Positions 44,849 to 54,677 of a stretch of DNA of 64,000 nt are shown in pieces. This stretch comes from Sphingobacterium arenae (lineage in GTDB: Bacteria; Bacteroidota; Bacteroidia; Sphingobacteriales; Sphingobacteriaceae). Every line of letters starts with the position of its first letter. The stretch's first letter is position 1. The stretch is taken from NCBI RefSeq assembly GCF_014692505.1, contig NZ_JACNYK010000004.1, positions 62,001-126,000 on the forward strand. Reading direction: 5' to 3'. A program made the position numbers and the translations under genes. Below the pieces are notes generated by a model. The model made no database searches. It was given only the letters and a program-made list of their open reading frames with translations, and was not told the DNA's origin.

Positions 44849-45217
44849 ATGAAAAAAACAATTGCACTAATTGCACACGATGGAAAGAAAGCGGACATGG
44901 TAGCCTTCGTTAAGGATCATATCGAATTCCTGCAAAATGCCCATATTATCGCGACCGGCACCACCGGATCCTATATAGAAAAAACGGGGCTGGAAGTAGA
45001 GCTTAAACTGAGCGGGCCGAAAGGAGGTGACGCGCAGATTGCGGCACTAACGGCGGAGGGAAAGGTAGACGGCATCATATTTTTCCGGGATCCGCTAGGT
45101 AAACATGTACATGAGCCTGATATACAAATGCTGATGCGGATCTCGGATTTATATAATGTACCATTAGCTACCAACCCTGCGACTGGGAGTTTGATTATTG
45201 AAGGGTTGTTTACCTAA
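44849..45217 (+). CDS. mgsA: Methylglyoxal synthase
   Basis: A 122-aa enzyme converting dihydroxyacetone phosphate to methylglyoxal and phosphate. Family marks are IALIAHDGKKADMVAFV (about 5-21), ATGTTGSYIE (phosphate site), LSGPKGGDAQIAAL and the active-site FFRDPLGKHVHEPDIQ. Length is a little short of E. coli (152 aa) but complete. It is followed by the OsmC gene after 12 nt. Confidence 0.94.
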   Translation: MKKTIALIAHDGKKADMVAFVKDHIEFLQNAHIIATGTTGSYIEKTGLEVELKLSGPKGGDAQIAALTAEGKVDGIIFFRDPLGKHVHEPDIQMLMRISDLYNVPLATNPATGSLIIEGLFT

Positions 45218-45229
45218 AACGGAAATGAT

Positions 45230-45631
45230 ATGACAAAAAGTGTAATTACGAGAATTGGCAAAGATCCATACAGGACAGAAATCCATATTCAACCACATGT
45301 ACTTCTCGCTGATGAACCCAAAGAGATAGGTGGTCAAGACCTTGGACCGGCTCCGGGCGAATTGCTTTTGTCATCTTTAGGAGCTTGTAAAGCAATTACA
45401 ATGCGTATGTATGCTGATCGGAAACAATGGGATTTAGAGGCTGTGGAAATTTCGTTATCCATCAGTAAACAACGGGGTGAATTACAGGAAACCAACTTTA
45501 TCAAATGCCATATTCGCTTAGATGGCAATTTAGACGAAACGCAGAGACAACGTTTGTTAAAAATCGGCAACAAATGCCCCATACATAAAATTTTAAGCAA
45601 CCCTATTGTCATAGAAAGCAACTTGATATAA
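45230..45631 (+). CDS. OsmC-family protein
   Basis: A 133-aa OsmC/Ohr-fold protein. LGPAPGELLLSSLGACKAITMRMYADRKQW (about 40-69) contains the first conserved Cys, and IGNKCPIHKIL (about 114-124) the second. These form a peroxidatic pair in peroxide-detoxifying members. The protein is smaller than Ohr and closer to the YhfA-like branch. Confidence 0.88.
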   Translation: MTKSVITRIGKDPYRTEIHIQPHVLLADEPKEIGGQDLGPAPGELLLSSLGACKAITMRMYADRKQWDLEAVEISLSISKQRGELQETNFIKCHIRLDGNLDETQRQRLLKIGNKCPIHKILSNPIVIESNLI

Positions 45632-45689
45632 AATGAATTACGGATAAATATTTTTTAAAATGTATGCGTGAATACGGCGCATTTTTTCT

Positions 45690-45697
45690 TATGTTTG
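45690..45697 (+). promoter_or_regulatory. -7 box upstream of coaA
   Basis: TATGTTTG fits the TAnnTTTG consensus and lies 21 nt before the ATG. No -33 TTTG at the right distance. Confidence 0.45.
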
Positions 45698-45718
45698 CCG
45701 ACATTCAAATTTTAATAT

Positions 45719-46660
45719 ATGTCTTCAACTAACAACAGCGAGGTTGATACACCATTTCAGCTATTTGACAGAGCGGAATGGAAAAGTTTAAATGGTCATT
45801 TTTCCCATCATCTAGCACCGGATGATATAAAAAATCTGCGTGCGTTAAATGAACCGCTCAATGTTACTGAAATCGAAGAAATATATTTTCCCTTAGCACA
45901 TCTCTTGGGAATTTTGATTAAACGCACGAAAGATCAGCATGCGGCGGTAAATAATTTTCTAAACAAGAGTACCAATAGTCTTCCGTTTATCATCGGTATA
46001 GCGGGATCTGTTGCCGCGGGAAAGAGTACAACCGCCCGGGTTCTCCAAAAAGTGCTTTCCATGCTTCCAAATAAACCCCAAGTGGAGTTGGTGACAACAG
46101 ATGGTTTTTTATATCCGAACGAAGTTTTAGCGGACCGAAATATACGTAAGGGCTTTCCGGAAAGTTATGATACGAAGCTGTTGCTGAATTTTCTTTCCGC
46201 TATGAAATCGGGCGTGGCGCAATTTGAAGTACCGGTTTACTCCCATTTAGAGTATGACATTATCCCCCACGAAAGTCAAATTATCAATCAACCAGATATT
46301 CTTATTGTCGAGGGAATTAATGTGTTGCAGGTAAACTCGTCTATGGGTAGCAGTGTATTCGTTTCGGATTATTTTGATTACGCGATTTATGTAGATGCGG
46401 ATGAAAAGGATTTGATACATTGGTATATCAACAGATTCGAGTCTTTACGCGCTACGTCATTCCAGAATCCAGCGTCTTATTTTCATCGCTATGCCAACCT
46501 TGGTAAGGAAGAGAGTATAGATATGGCCACAACTATTTGGAATACCATCAACCGTCCAAATCTACATGAGAATATATTACCAACTCGTTTTCGCGCAGAT
46601 TTAATTCTAAAAAAAGGATCCCACCACTTTGTAAAGCAAATTAAAGTACGCAAAATATAA
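45719..46660 (+). CDS. coaA: Type I pantothenate kinase
   Basis: A 313-aa kinase, first step of coenzyme A synthesis. P-loop GSVAAGKST (about 95-103), VTTDGFLYPNEVL with the catalytic Asp (about 124-136), KGFPESYD, YSHLEYDI and the C-terminal ILKKGSHHFV match E. coli CoaA. The N-terminal PFQLFDRAEWKSL is also conserved. It meets the convergent mscS gene end to end. Confidence 0.96.
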   Translation: MSSTNNSEVDTPFQLFDRAEWKSLNGHFSHHLAPDDIKNLRALNEPLNVTEIEEIYFPLAHLLGILIKRTKDQHAAVNNFLNKSTNSLPFIIGIAGSVAAGKSTTARVLQKVLSMLPNKPQVELVTTDGFLYPNEVLADRNIRKGFPESYDTKLLLNFLSAMKSGVAQFEVPVYSHLEYDIIPHESQIINQPDILIVEGINVLQVNSSMGSSVFVSDYFDYAIYVDADEKDLIHWYINRFESLRATSFQNPASYFHRYANLGKEESIDMATTIWNTINRPNLHENILPTRFRADLILKKGSHHFVKQIKVRKI

Positions 46661-46661
46661 G

Positions 46662-47531
46662 TTAGGCATCGACTTCAAAATTTTGCTTGAACTTTAGTAT
46701 TTCTCTGAAGACTTCGTTTTCAACTTGCTTATGCACTTTACTGCTGCTGCTGGTTGCATGCAGCTCGATCTTATATTTTATGTGGTCTTTTCCAATCTTG
46801 ATGATTTTCAGATCCAATTCATCTTCATTTGTTAAATAAGGATGGTTCACTAAAAGCGCTCTAATGTTTTCTTCTAGCTTCTTCACTTCAACGCCTATTT
46901 CTAGTGGCAGGTCAAACTTGACCAGAAAAAAAGTCGATCGATGTGATGAAAGGTTTACCATGGGGGAAGTGAACACCATATTGTTTGGTACCATAACCAT
47001 ATCATCGTCTTCATTTTGTATAACCAGGCTAGAGAAGTTGATATCGATGATACGTCCTTTGTGTTCGCCTATCCTCACGCGATCTCCGACCGATAGTTGA
47101 TCGGAAAACATAATAAACAGGCCCGAAAGAAGATTGGTGATGTATTCTCTGAAGGTCACCGCCACAGCCATAGCCACGATGGTCATACTCGTTACAAATT
47201 CCCGAGGGTCTATTCCTAGTGCTATCATGATGCAGATAACTGCCATTGTGGTATTTAAAACGACGGTAAGCCGGTTAATGCCGAGCACGAAGTTTCCACG
47301 GACGATACGTTTTTCATGTCGTTTGTTGTAAATGGTAATGATCATGTACCGGCCAATCGAAAATATAATACTGGCGGATAGAAACAAGTTGATTCCGTTG
47401 GACAGGCGATCTAACCAAGGATGTTGCTTATAAAAAGCATCAAAATACCAAAATGAGGTATATAGCAAAATCCACGACGCTAGCTTGATTATAAACTGCA
47501 ACGGATTGGTATCTTTCTTTTCTTCTCCCAT
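46662..47531 (-). CDS. MscS-family mechanosensitive channel
   Basis: A 289-aa channel with three to four N-terminal helices (about 12-135). The pore helix and beta domain follow: VAMAVAVTFREYITNLLSGLFIMFSDQLSVGDRVRIG is typical of MscS TM3b, and VQNEDDDMVMVPNNMVFTSPMVNLS of the beta domain. Members release solutes under hypo-osmotic shock. Normal length for a small MscS. Confidence 0.93.
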   Translation of the reverse strand: MGEEKKDTNPLQFIIKLASWILLYTSFWYFDAFYKQHPWLDRLSNGINLFLSASIIFSIGRYMIITIYNKRHEKRIVRGNFVLGINRLTVVLNTTMAVICIMIALGIDPREFVTSMTIVAMAVAVTFREYITNLLSGLFIMFSDQLSVGDRVRIGEHKGRIIDINFSSLVIQNEDDDMVMVPNNMVFTSPMVNLSSHRSTFFLVKFDLPLEIGVEVKKLEENIRALLVNHPYLTNEDELDLKIIKIGKDHIKYKIELHATSSSSKVHKQVENEVFREILKFKQNFEVDA

Positions 47532-47701
47532 AATAATAAAACGTCCTAAATTATCATTTTTCTACTGATATTACAATAATATTTTGGCAGGGCAAGGCGT
47601 GTTCGGATTGGTCTCTAAGTAGAGCTTTTTTCGTTCTTTTTTCTGAAAAAGCATAAAATAAGCTAACTTAGCGAGCTAAAATGCGCTAGACACATATAAT
47701 T

Positions 47702-48655
47702 ATGCAAACAACATTTGATTTTGAAAAGCCTATTGCAGACTTGCAAACCCAAATAGAAAAGGTCTTACAGGTGCAGGAAAAGACCAAAGTAGACATGAGT
47801 GCTACGGTTAATGAGCTAGCGGAAAAGCTTGAACAAACCAAACAGGATATTTATTCAAATTTGACTGGTTGGCAAAAAGTTCAAATGTCTCGCCATCCAG
47901 ACCGTCCGCAGACATTTGATTATATCTCCATGATTTGTGATGAATTTATTGAGCTACACGGCGACCGCACAGTGAGGGATGACAAAGCTATTATCGGCGG
48001 ATTTGCTTCTATCGGTGGGCACTCGGTGATGGTAATTGGTCACCAGAAAGGAAAAAACACAAAAGAGCGTCAGTATCGAAATTTTGGGATGGCCAATCCA
48101 GAGGGATATCGGAAAGCCTTGCGACTGATGAAAATGGCAGAAAAGTTCAATAAGCCAGTCGTTACGTTGATCGATACGATGGGGGCTTACCCTGGTTTAG
48201 AAGCAGAGGAACGCGGACAGGGAGAAGCGATTGCGCGCAATCTTTTAGAAATGTCGGTACTTAAAGTGCCGGTGATCTGTATCGTTATCGGAGAGGGCGC
48301 TTCGGGTGGTGCTTTGGGAATCGGTGTAGGAGATCGGGTATATATGATGCAAAACACCTGGTACTCGGTTATCTCCCCGGAGTCTTGTTCTTCTATTCTT
48401 TACAGAAGTTGGGATCAGAAGGAAAAAGCGGCAGAATCGCTAAAGCTTACCGCAGAGGACATGTTGAAAAATGGATTAATTGATGGTATTATTGGTGAAC
48501 CCATTGGCGGTGCCCATCAAGATCCCGCGGTAGCCGCAGAGAACCTAAAGGAAAAGATTTTGAACGACCTTACTAACCTCACAAAAAAAGATGCGGAAAG
48601 CCTTGTTGCGGAACGTATTGATAAGTTTAGTAAAATGGGCGTCGTAATGGAATAA
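47702..48655 (+). CDS. accA: Acetyl-CoA carboxylase carboxyltransferase alpha subunit
   Basis: A 317-aa carboxyltransferase alpha subunit, which with AccD transfers CO2 from biotin to acetyl-CoA. The N-terminal coiled coil and [13 protein letters not shown], the oxyanion [15 protein letters not shown] and [13 protein letters not shown] segments are typical. Complete and of normal length. AccD is not in the window. Confidence 0.97.
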   Translation: MQTTFDFEKPIADLQTQIEKVLQVQEKTKVDMSATVNELAEKLEQTKQDIYSNLTGWQKVQMSRHPDRPQTFDYISMICDEFIELHGDRTVRDDKAIIGGFASIGGHSVMVIGHQKGKNTKERQYRNFGMANPEGYRKALRLMKMAEKFNKPVVTLIDTMGAYPGLEAEERGQGEAIARNLLEMSVLKVPVICIVIGEGASGGALGIGVGDRVYMMQNTWYSVISPESCSSILYRSWDQKEKAAESLKLTAEDMLKNGLIDGIIGEPIGGAHQDPAVAAENLKEKILNDLTNLTKKDAESLVAERIDKFSKMGVVME

Positions 48656-48660
48656 AAAGA

Positions 48661-49650
48661 TTAATACCGAAACGGATAATCCCTTATAAATTCAAACTTA
48701 TAATCCGTTGTGGTTTGAATCGTATCGATCAATGAGGACAGCAATTGTTGTCCTTTTTTGGTCTGAAACATATCATCGTGCATCAATAATACGACATTAT
48801 TGGGCTCCATCGACGACTTGTTAGCCATATAGTTACGAATCCGGGTATATATCTCGTTAACGGATTGTATTGGTTTACCGGACGCTGCATATATTCTCCA
48901 TTCCACATCCCAACCATATATTTTATAGCCGTTTGTATAGAGCATGTCGGCTGTGCTTGCTCCACTTTTCAGGTCGATTCGTCTGACGTCATCGTAAATC
49001 CAAATATTACGCCCCGGTAAACGCGCTATTTTATGCTTCAGCTCCAGGTCCAGTTCATTTTTCTCAAAGTCTTCATACGCACTGACTGGGTTACTATAAA
49101 ACATAGTGAATCTATTTTTCCCATGTGTATAGCTATGATTATAACATTCTACCAAGGGGTTATCTTTATAGCGTTGAAGATCTCTTTTCAGACGCTTCGA
49201 CATATTCGCATGTCTCCCCACTAGAAAAGCGTTGATCTTGATATTCCTTGCTTTCGAAATGGAATCAATTGCGGAGCTCCCAATCAAAGGTCCATCATCA
49301 AAGGTGAAATAAACATGTTTTGGAAGCTTATCTAATTCTTGTCGTACAGAATCCCGCACCCGACGACGCTCTGCTTTTTCATATCTCGCTAAGGAATCTC
49401 TACTAATTGGATTTAACGTATCTAGCTGGATGTGAACAGGGGTTCGCCAGCGTTTTGTTAAATATCCCTTTTGATGTTTTACGGTATCTTTGGATTCGAT
49501 ATCCGATAATCCCACGATGCTATCGACTTCTGTCGTGTCTGGATGTAAACTTGCAGCACTTGTATTGATATTTCCTTGACAACTCACAAAAGAGATGGTT
49601 GTAACCAAGACAGCACCCAGATTAAAAATGGGCCTTATCGCTTTCCACAT
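48661..49650 (-). CDS. Polysaccharide deacetylase lipoprotein
   Basis: A 329-aa lipoprotein (lipobox FVSC, Cys about 25) with a NodB-type carbohydrate esterase 4 domain (about 105-325). Motif 1 is VYFTFDDGP, motif 2 NHSYTHG gives the metal His pair, motif 3 RLPGRN, and the last motif VVLLMHDD. The metal Asp and His residues are present, so it is probably active. Target glycan (peptidoglycan or exopolysaccharide) unknown. It converges with accA. Confidence 0.9.
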   Translation of the reverse strand: MWKAIRPIFNLGAVLVTTISFVSCQGNINTSAASLHPDTTEVDSIVGLSDIESKDTVKHQKGYLTKRWRTPVHIQLDTLNPISRDSLARYEKAERRRVRDSVRQELDKLPKHVYFTFDDGPLIGSSAIDSISKARNIKINAFLVGRHANMSKRLKRDLQRYKDNPLVECYNHSYTHGKNRFTMFYSNPVSAYEDFEKNELDLELKHKIARLPGRNIWIYDDVRRIDLKSGASTADMLYTNGYKIYGWDVEWRIYAASGKPIQSVNEIYTRIRNYMANKSSMEPNNVVLLMHDDMFQTKKGQQLLSSLIDTIQTTTDYKFEFIRDYPFRY

Positions 49651-49687
49651 ACGTTATTTCAATTATCAATTCCTCTACTAAATAGGG

Positions 49688-49713
49688 TTCTCCGCGGTGG
49701 CGGAGAACTTTTC
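49688..49713 (+). terminator. Perfect 9-bp hairpin, terminator-like
   Basis: GTTCTCCGC (49688-49696) and GCGGAGAAC (49701-49709) form a stem with a GGTG tetraloop, followed by TTTT on the plus strand. No plus-strand gene ends here. On the minus strand it lies 38 nt upstream of the deacetylase gene, so it may be a leader structure or the end of the upstream gene. Confidence 0.4.
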
Positions 49714-49815
49714 TAAATTTGACTCAAACTTAAAAAATCTAATTGACAAAAATTGAATAGGATGAAAAGAACGTACAAAATACCGGATTTTAGCTACTAT
49801 TAAAACTTATCCCTG

Positions 49816-50304
49816 CTAACGATGTTTTCTTCCCTTTTTATGGTATTTGCTATTTCTTTTCTTGTCGTATCTTTTGTAATGCTTTTTATGGTATTTTTTT
49901 TCATATCGATCGTACCCTCGTGCGTGTCGATAATCCCGTAAAACGGGTTGTGAACGGTGGTTCGCATAATGCACGTATTTTCTTTTGATTTTCCGATGGT
50001 CGTTCCAGGGACGGTCGTGATTAATTACGACCTTATACGTCCTGTATACGTCAACATGACGGTATCGACCAGGAAGTGAGGCGCGCGTTACCCACCGGTT
50101 ACCTTGATAATAGGTATATCGACGGTGTGATACATCGTAGTAGGCATCAATTTCCGGAAGGTAATAGTAACGGACATAATCATACCCTACCGGACCCCAT
50201 AACGGCTGGGTGCCAATATTGATGCTCACATTAACCTGTGCTTCCGCTGATTTCGTGAAGCTACACAATCCGAATAAACAAGCTGCATAAATAAACTTTT
50301 TCAT
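49816..50304 (-). CDS. Small basic exported protein, His/Lys/Tyr-rich
   Basis: A 162-aa protein with a signal peptide (1-22, ending AEA). The mature part begins with a short beta-rich module (VNVSINIGTQP) and repeated Tyr motifs (YYYLPEIDAYYDVSHRRYTYY). The last 60 residues are dominated by Lys, His, Arg and Tyr. The start at 50304 follows AGGGGAGGAG, a strong ribosome site. I do not recognise a function; the basic tail could bind the envelope or nucleic acid. Confidence 0.75.
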   Translation of the reverse strand: MKKFIYAACLFGLCSFTKSAEAQVNVSINIGTQPLWGPVGYDYVRYYYLPEIDAYYDVSHRRYTYYQGNRWVTRASLPGRYRHVDVYRTYKVVINHDRPWNDHRKIKRKYVHYANHRSQPVLRDYRHARGYDRYEKKYHKKHYKRYDKKRNSKYHKKGRKHR

Positions 50305-50439
50305 GTCTCCTCCCCTTTTCAATTTATATCATTTGGATGTCATTATTACTATGACAGCATAACAATAGGGAAAGATTAAATCCTAAGTTGTTAAATAATG
50401 TAAAATAGGTTGGACGACTCAAAAATCAGTTGATTTCGT

Positions 50440-50447
50440 TATCTTTG
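50440..50447 (+). promoter_or_regulatory. -7 box upstream of ychF
   Basis: TATCTTTG matches the TAnnTTTG consensus, 26 nt before the ychF ATG. Confidence 0.55.
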
Positions 50448-50473
50448 TACAATTTAAAAAAATTGAGATTTTC

Positions 50474-51574
50474 ATGGCTTTACAATGTGGTATAGTAGGT
50501 TTACCAAATGTGGGTAAATCAACATTATTCAACTGTCTGTCCAATGCAAAAGCACAGGCAGCAAATTTTCCTTTTTGCACAATAGAACCTAACGTCGGTG
50601 TGATTACAGTCCCTGACGATAGAATAAATAAATTGGCAGAAATTGTCAAGCCACAGCGTATCGTTCCCAACACCATCGAAATTGTCGATATAGCAGGGTT
50701 AGTAAAAGGTGCCTCCAAAGGAGAGGGATTGGGAAATCAATTTTTAGGGAACATTCGCACGACAGATGCGATTATTCACGTTTTGCGTTGCTTTGATGAT
50801 GGTAATGTGATTCACGTAGATGGCTCTGTAGATCCTATTCGTGATAAAGAAATTATCGACACCGAGCTGCAATTGAAGGATTTGGATACGGTTGTGAAAC
50901 GTATTCAGAAAGTGGAGAAGATGGCAAAAACAGGTGGTGATAAAGATGCCAAGAGAACGTTTGAAATCTTATCTGTTGTTAAGGAGCACTTGGAAAGTGG
51001 TAAATCTGCTCGGACAGCTCCTATCCAACCGGAAGATTTCGATTTTATCAGTGACCTTGCCTTACTGACGATAAAACCGGTTTTATATGTATGTAATGTG
51101 GACGAGGCATCGGTTACAAAAGGAAATGCCTATGTAGATCGTGTAAAAGAAGCAGTAAAGGATGAGAATGCGGAAGTACTTGTTATCTCGGCCCAAATTG
51201 AATCGGAAATTGCCCAGCTCGAATCTTATGAAGAGCGTAAAATGTTCTTGGATGATTTGGGATTAGATGAGTCGGGTGTATATAAGTTAATTCGGGCAGC
51301 TTATTCGCTTTTGAACCTGGCTACGTATTTTACGGCCGGTGTACAAGAAGTACGTGCATGGACAATCGAAAATGGTTTTACAGCACCCCAGGCGGCAGGT
51401 GTGATCCATACAGACTTTGAAAAAGGCTTTATCCGGGCCGAGGTCATTAAATATAATGATTTCATCAAATACGGCTCAGAAAATGCGGTTAAAGAGGCCG
51501 GTAAACTGAGCGTAGAGGGAAAGACATACATCGTTGAAGACGGTGATATCATGCACTTTCGGTTTAATGTGTAA
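50474..51574 (+). CDS. ychF: YchF/OLA1-family ATPase
   Basis: A 366-aa Obg-related P-loop protein that hydrolyses ATP and binds ribosomes. P-loop GLPNVGKS (about 8-15), switch DIAGLVKGASKGEGLGNQFL (about 74-93), and the specificity region CNVDEA, where NxxE replaces NKxD. A coiled-coil insert and C-terminal TGS domain (about 280-366) follow. Complete; terminator at 51599-51625. Confidence 0.97.
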   Translation: MALQCGIVGLPNVGKSTLFNCLSNAKAQAANFPFCTIEPNVGVITVPDDRINKLAEIVKPQRIVPNTIEIVDIAGLVKGASKGEGLGNQFLGNIRTTDAIIHVLRCFDDGNVIHVDGSVDPIRDKEIIDTELQLKDLDTVVKRIQKVEKMAKTGGDKDAKRTFEILSVVKEHLESGKSARTAPIQPEDFDFISDLALLTIKPVLYVCNVDEASVTKGNAYVDRVKEAVKDENAEVLVISAQIESEIAQLESYEERKMFLDDLGLDESGVYKLIRAAYSLLNLATYFTAGVQEVRAWTIENGFTAPQAAGVIHTDFEKGFIRAEVIKYNDFIKYGSENAVKEAGKLSVEGKTYIVEDGDIMHFRFNV

Positions 51575-51598
51575 AAATACAATCAAATAATAAAACAA

Positions 51599-51625
51599 AC
51601 GCCCGGCTATTGTTGGGCGTTTTTT
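51599..51625 (+). terminator. Intrinsic terminator after ychF
   Basis: ACGCCC (51599-51604) pairs with GGGCGT (51615-51620), followed by TTTTT. It lies 24 nt after the ychF stop and before the TauE/SafE ATG. Confidence 0.8.
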
Positions 51626-51636
51626 ATAAAAACACG

Positions 51637-52359
51637 ATGGAATTCGTAACGTTGAGCATTCTAACCATAATTTTTATTGCAACATTAGTTCGTTCTACTT
51701 TTGGATTCGGTGAATCTTTAATCGCTGTTCCATTGCTTCTTTTCTTTATTCCTATAGATGTGGCCGTCCCTCTTTCTGTTTTGATTTCGATTGTTATTGC
51801 TGGTATCGTTGTCGTACAGGATCGAAAAGAAATACATTTTAATAGTGCAAAATGGCTTATTCTATTTGCTTTTCTAGGTATTCCAATTGGATTATTTCTT
51901 TTAGTCTACGGTAACGAAAAATTCGTGAAATCGGTGTTGGGAGGGTTCATTATTTTATACGCAATATATAGTCTGTTCTCGACGAATAGTTTTAAACTCC
52001 AATCGGACAACAAAATTTGGCTTTTTATCTGCGGTTTTCTTTCGGGTATCTTCGGCGGCGCTTATGGTATAAATGGCCCTCCTCTTGTGATATATGGTAA
52101 TATGCGCAGATGGTCTCCAAAACATTTCCGGGCCACCTTACAGGCTTACTTTCTTCCCGCGAGTATTATAGGGTTAATCGGATACTGGTATAAAGGTTTG
52201 TGGACGCCTGTCGTAACGGAATACTTTTTACTATCCATCCCGGTGGTAATTCCGGCTATTTTTTTGGGAAGGTATCTAAACCACCAATTAAAGGGGGATA
52301 CTTTTTTGAAGTATGTTTATATAGGGTTGGCTTTGATCGGTATTTTATTACTCCTTTAG
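51637..52359 (+). CDS. TauE/SafE-family sulfite/anion exporter
   Basis: A 240-aa membrane protein with 7-8 helices. RSTFGFGESLIAVPLLLFF (about 14-32) and GFLSGIFGGAYGINGPPLVIYG (about 131-152) are the two paired family motifs. Members export sulfite, sulfoacetate or related anions. The ATG at 51637 is used; an upstream TTG would start in the ychF terminator. Confidence 0.9.
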   Translation: MEFVTLSILTIIFIATLVRSTFGFGESLIAVPLLLFFIPIDVAVPLSVLISIVIAGIVVVQDRKEIHFNSAKWLILFAFLGIPIGLFLLVYGNEKFVKSVLGGFIILYAIYSLFSTNSFKLQSDNKIWLFICGFLSGIFGGAYGINGPPLVIYGNMRRWSPKHFRATLQAYFLPASIIGLIGYWYKGLWTPVVTEYFLLSIPVVIPAIFLGRYLNHQLKGDTFLKYVYIGLALIGILLLL

Positions 52360-52393
52360 TAAACAAATTATTCTATTTTTTTTATCTTCGAGT

Positions 52394-53275
52394 ATGAAAT
52401 TTGGACAAGTAAGCAATCCGGAAGAAATTGATTTTTCGCTTCCACCGACGCCATCGGAGACATTTCAGTTGCTAGAAGCACACAAACAAAAGGAACCACT
52501 ACAAATCGCTGTAGGTTGTGCAAAATGGAATAAGGCGGATTTAAAAGGCTTCTACCCTCGCGGTACGAAGGACGAACTGGTGTATTACGCTCAACAGTTT
52601 AATTCCATTGAGTTAAACGCTACCTTCTATAATTCGCCTTCGAAAGAGCAAGTAAAAACCTGGAAAGATAAAACGCCCGAGGGTTTTAAATTCTTTCCTA
52701 AAATACCGCAATCGGTCAGTCATTATTCCAGGCTCCTCAACACCGATGAAAAAATTAAAGATTTTGTGGATGCCACCGTGTTATTCGAAGAAAAACTTGG
52801 AATGGCATTCCTACAGCTGCACGATAATTACAAACCAAAGGATTTTGACCGTTTAGAAAAATTTCTACATCGTTTTCCGAAAGGTTATCCGCTGGCTGTA
52901 GAGGTCCGTAATCAAGAGTGGTTCTCGGGCAAAGACAGCAGCGAGAAGCTATACAGATTATTGGAAGATACCCACACGACTAATGTACTGGTTGATACTG
53001 CGGGGCGTCGTGATATGGTTCACATGCGGCTAACGACTCCAACAGCGTTTATACGCTATGTGGGTGCTAATCATCCTTCGGACTACGATCGGCTGGTGGA
53101 ATGGGTAAAGGTGATTAAGAAGTGGAAAGAGGCTGGTTTGCAACAATTGTATTTCTTTATCCATCAAAACATAGAATTGGAATCACCGCTATTGGCGGCG
53201 CATTTTATCGAACACCTTAACAAGGAAATAGGCTCGAACCTCCGCATACCAAACAAGGAGAATACGTTATTTTAA
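52394..53275 (+). CDS. DUF72 family protein
   Basis: A 293-aa TIM-barrel-like protein. IAVGCAKWNKADLKGFYP and QFNSIELNATFYNSPSKEQVKTW are the DUF72 signatures; FKFFPKIPQSVSHYSRL and the C-terminal LYFFIHQN complete the fold. Function unknown. It ends 4 nt inside the convergent MFS gene. Confidence 0.9.
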   Translation: MKFGQVSNPEEIDFSLPPTPSETFQLLEAHKQKEPLQIAVGCAKWNKADLKGFYPRGTKDELVYYAQQFNSIELNATFYNSPSKEQVKTWKDKTPEGFKFFPKIPQSVSHYSRLLNTDEKIKDFVDATVLFEEKLGMAFLQLHDNYKPKDFDRLEKFLHRFPKGYPLAVEVRNQEWFSGKDSSEKLYRLLEDTHTTNVLVDTAGRRDMVHMRLTTPTAFIRYVGANHPSDYDRLVEWVKVIKKWKEAGLQQLYFFIHQNIELESPLLAAHFIEHLNKEIGSNLRIPNKENTLF

Positions 53276-54561
53276 GACTCTCTATGGGTGGCGGACACCT
53301 CGGTTGGCTTATCTAATACGGATAAGGGGATGTTTCTCATTTTCGTTTTTATAAGCTTATCCACGTTATACATGAGCAATATGGATACCAATGATATGGC
53401 AACAACCGCGTAACCAACGATATCGTAATGTTCCAGCGGGCTGAATTTATTTTCCTGGTAGACAATAAGCCCGGCAATTGTTGCTGCAATTCCTCCAGCT
53501 ATTTGTTGTAAAGAGGCGTTGATACTCATAAACGCTCCACGATCTTGCATATCTGGAACGGCGGATATAAGGGCAGACGACGGAACCATTCGGCTCATAA
53601 TCCCCATCATCATACAGATATTGACGACCAATACCCAGATAAAGGGAGTTGTAGAGAGATTGGTATAGATAACGCAAATGACCATCAGCCAAATCGTTGC
53701 CCCGGCAAACAGTTTATATTTATTCACTCTATCACTCATTTTACCGATAAATGGCATAATAAGAAGTGAACTTATACCCGATGCCATAAATAGAAAGGGT
53801 AATTGTTCATTGCTTATTCCCAGATTATTGACCGCAAATACGGTTCCGTAAGGCATCATCATAAAACCACCAACAGACAATACAGCCGTGGCGAAAAAGC
53901 CGACACGATACGGTCTCTTCTTCAACGTTTGTACTAAATGACTAATGGCCTTTTTCTGTACGTCCATTCCTAAATGAGCATCCACTGGCTTTAAGCGCAA
54001 AGCGATAAGAACTGCTATGAGCACTGCTAACGCCGCTATAAATAAGAAAGGAGCTTCCCAACCCATTTTATTCGCAATGTAAAGTCCGATAGGAATGCCT
54101 AAAACCTGACTGGCACCAAACCCCATCTGAACAAATCCCATTACCCGACCTCTCTTTTCCAAAGCAAATAGATCCGTGATAATCGCCATGGAGATAGAAC
54201 CGATAACACCACCGAACAACCCGGTTATAATTCTCGCTGCAACAAGCGCGTAAAATGTATGCGCAAGCCCGCAAAAAATGGTACCGATTATAAAGCCGGT
54301 ATAAAAAAACAATAAGAGTTTTTTTCGATCATACTTGTCTGCAAAACCAGCCGTTAAAAGTCCCGAAAGACCAGCACTAAAAGCGTAGGCGGATACTACC
54401 ATACCGAAAGATGAAGCATGCATATCCATCGATTTAATAAGCAGGTCGCCCAAAGGTGACATTACCATAAAATCCAGAATAACGGTAAACTGACTAATGG
54501 CTAAGATGAAGATTACAAATTTTTCATATCCTGTAAAAGGAAGGTTTGTTTTTGTCTGCAT
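53272..54561 (-). CDS. MFS transporter
   Basis: A 429-aa transporter with 12 predicted helices. The GFADKYDRKKLLLFF loop between helices 2 and 3 is the MFS motif A. The group resembles arabinose/drug efflux pumps. The ATG at 54561 follows a TATCTTTG promoter box at 54596-54589; a TTG at 54591 would lie inside that box. Substrate unknown. Confidence 0.9.
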   Translation of the reverse strand: MQTKTNLPFTGYEKFVIFILAISQFTVILDFMVMSPLGDLLIKSMDMHASSFGMVVSAYAFSAGLSGLLTAGFADKYDRKKLLLFFYTGFIIGTIFCGLAHTFYALVAARIITGLFGGVIGSISMAIITDLFALEKRGRVMGFVQMGFGASQVLGIPIGLYIANKMGWEAPFLFIAALAVLIAVLIALRLKPVDAHLGMDVQKKAISHLVQTLKKRPYRVGFFATAVLSVGGFMMMPYGTVFAVNNLGISNEQLPFLFMASGISSLLIMPFIGKMSDRVNKYKLFAGATIWLMVICVIYTNLSTTPFIWVLVVNICMMMGIMSRMVPSSALISAVPDMQDRGAFMSINASLQQIAGGIAATIAGLIVYQENKFSPLEHYDIVGYAVVAISLVSILLMYNVDKLIKTKMRNIPLSVLDKPTEVSATHRES

Positions 54562-54588
54562 AAATTTATGAGATCTTATTTTGCCAGA

Positions 54589-54596
54589 CAAAGATA
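54589..54596 (-). promoter_or_regulatory. -7 box upstream of the MFS gene
   Basis: TATCTTTG on the minus strand, 27 nt before the ATG, fits the TAnnTTTG consensus and supports the start chosen for the transporter. Confidence 0.5.
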
Positions 54597-54677
54597 GCTT
54601 TTTGTATTACAATCGAAACAAAATATAAATAACCGTCGTGTAGTTACAAATCATTTATTTTTTTAATACGTGCTGTG

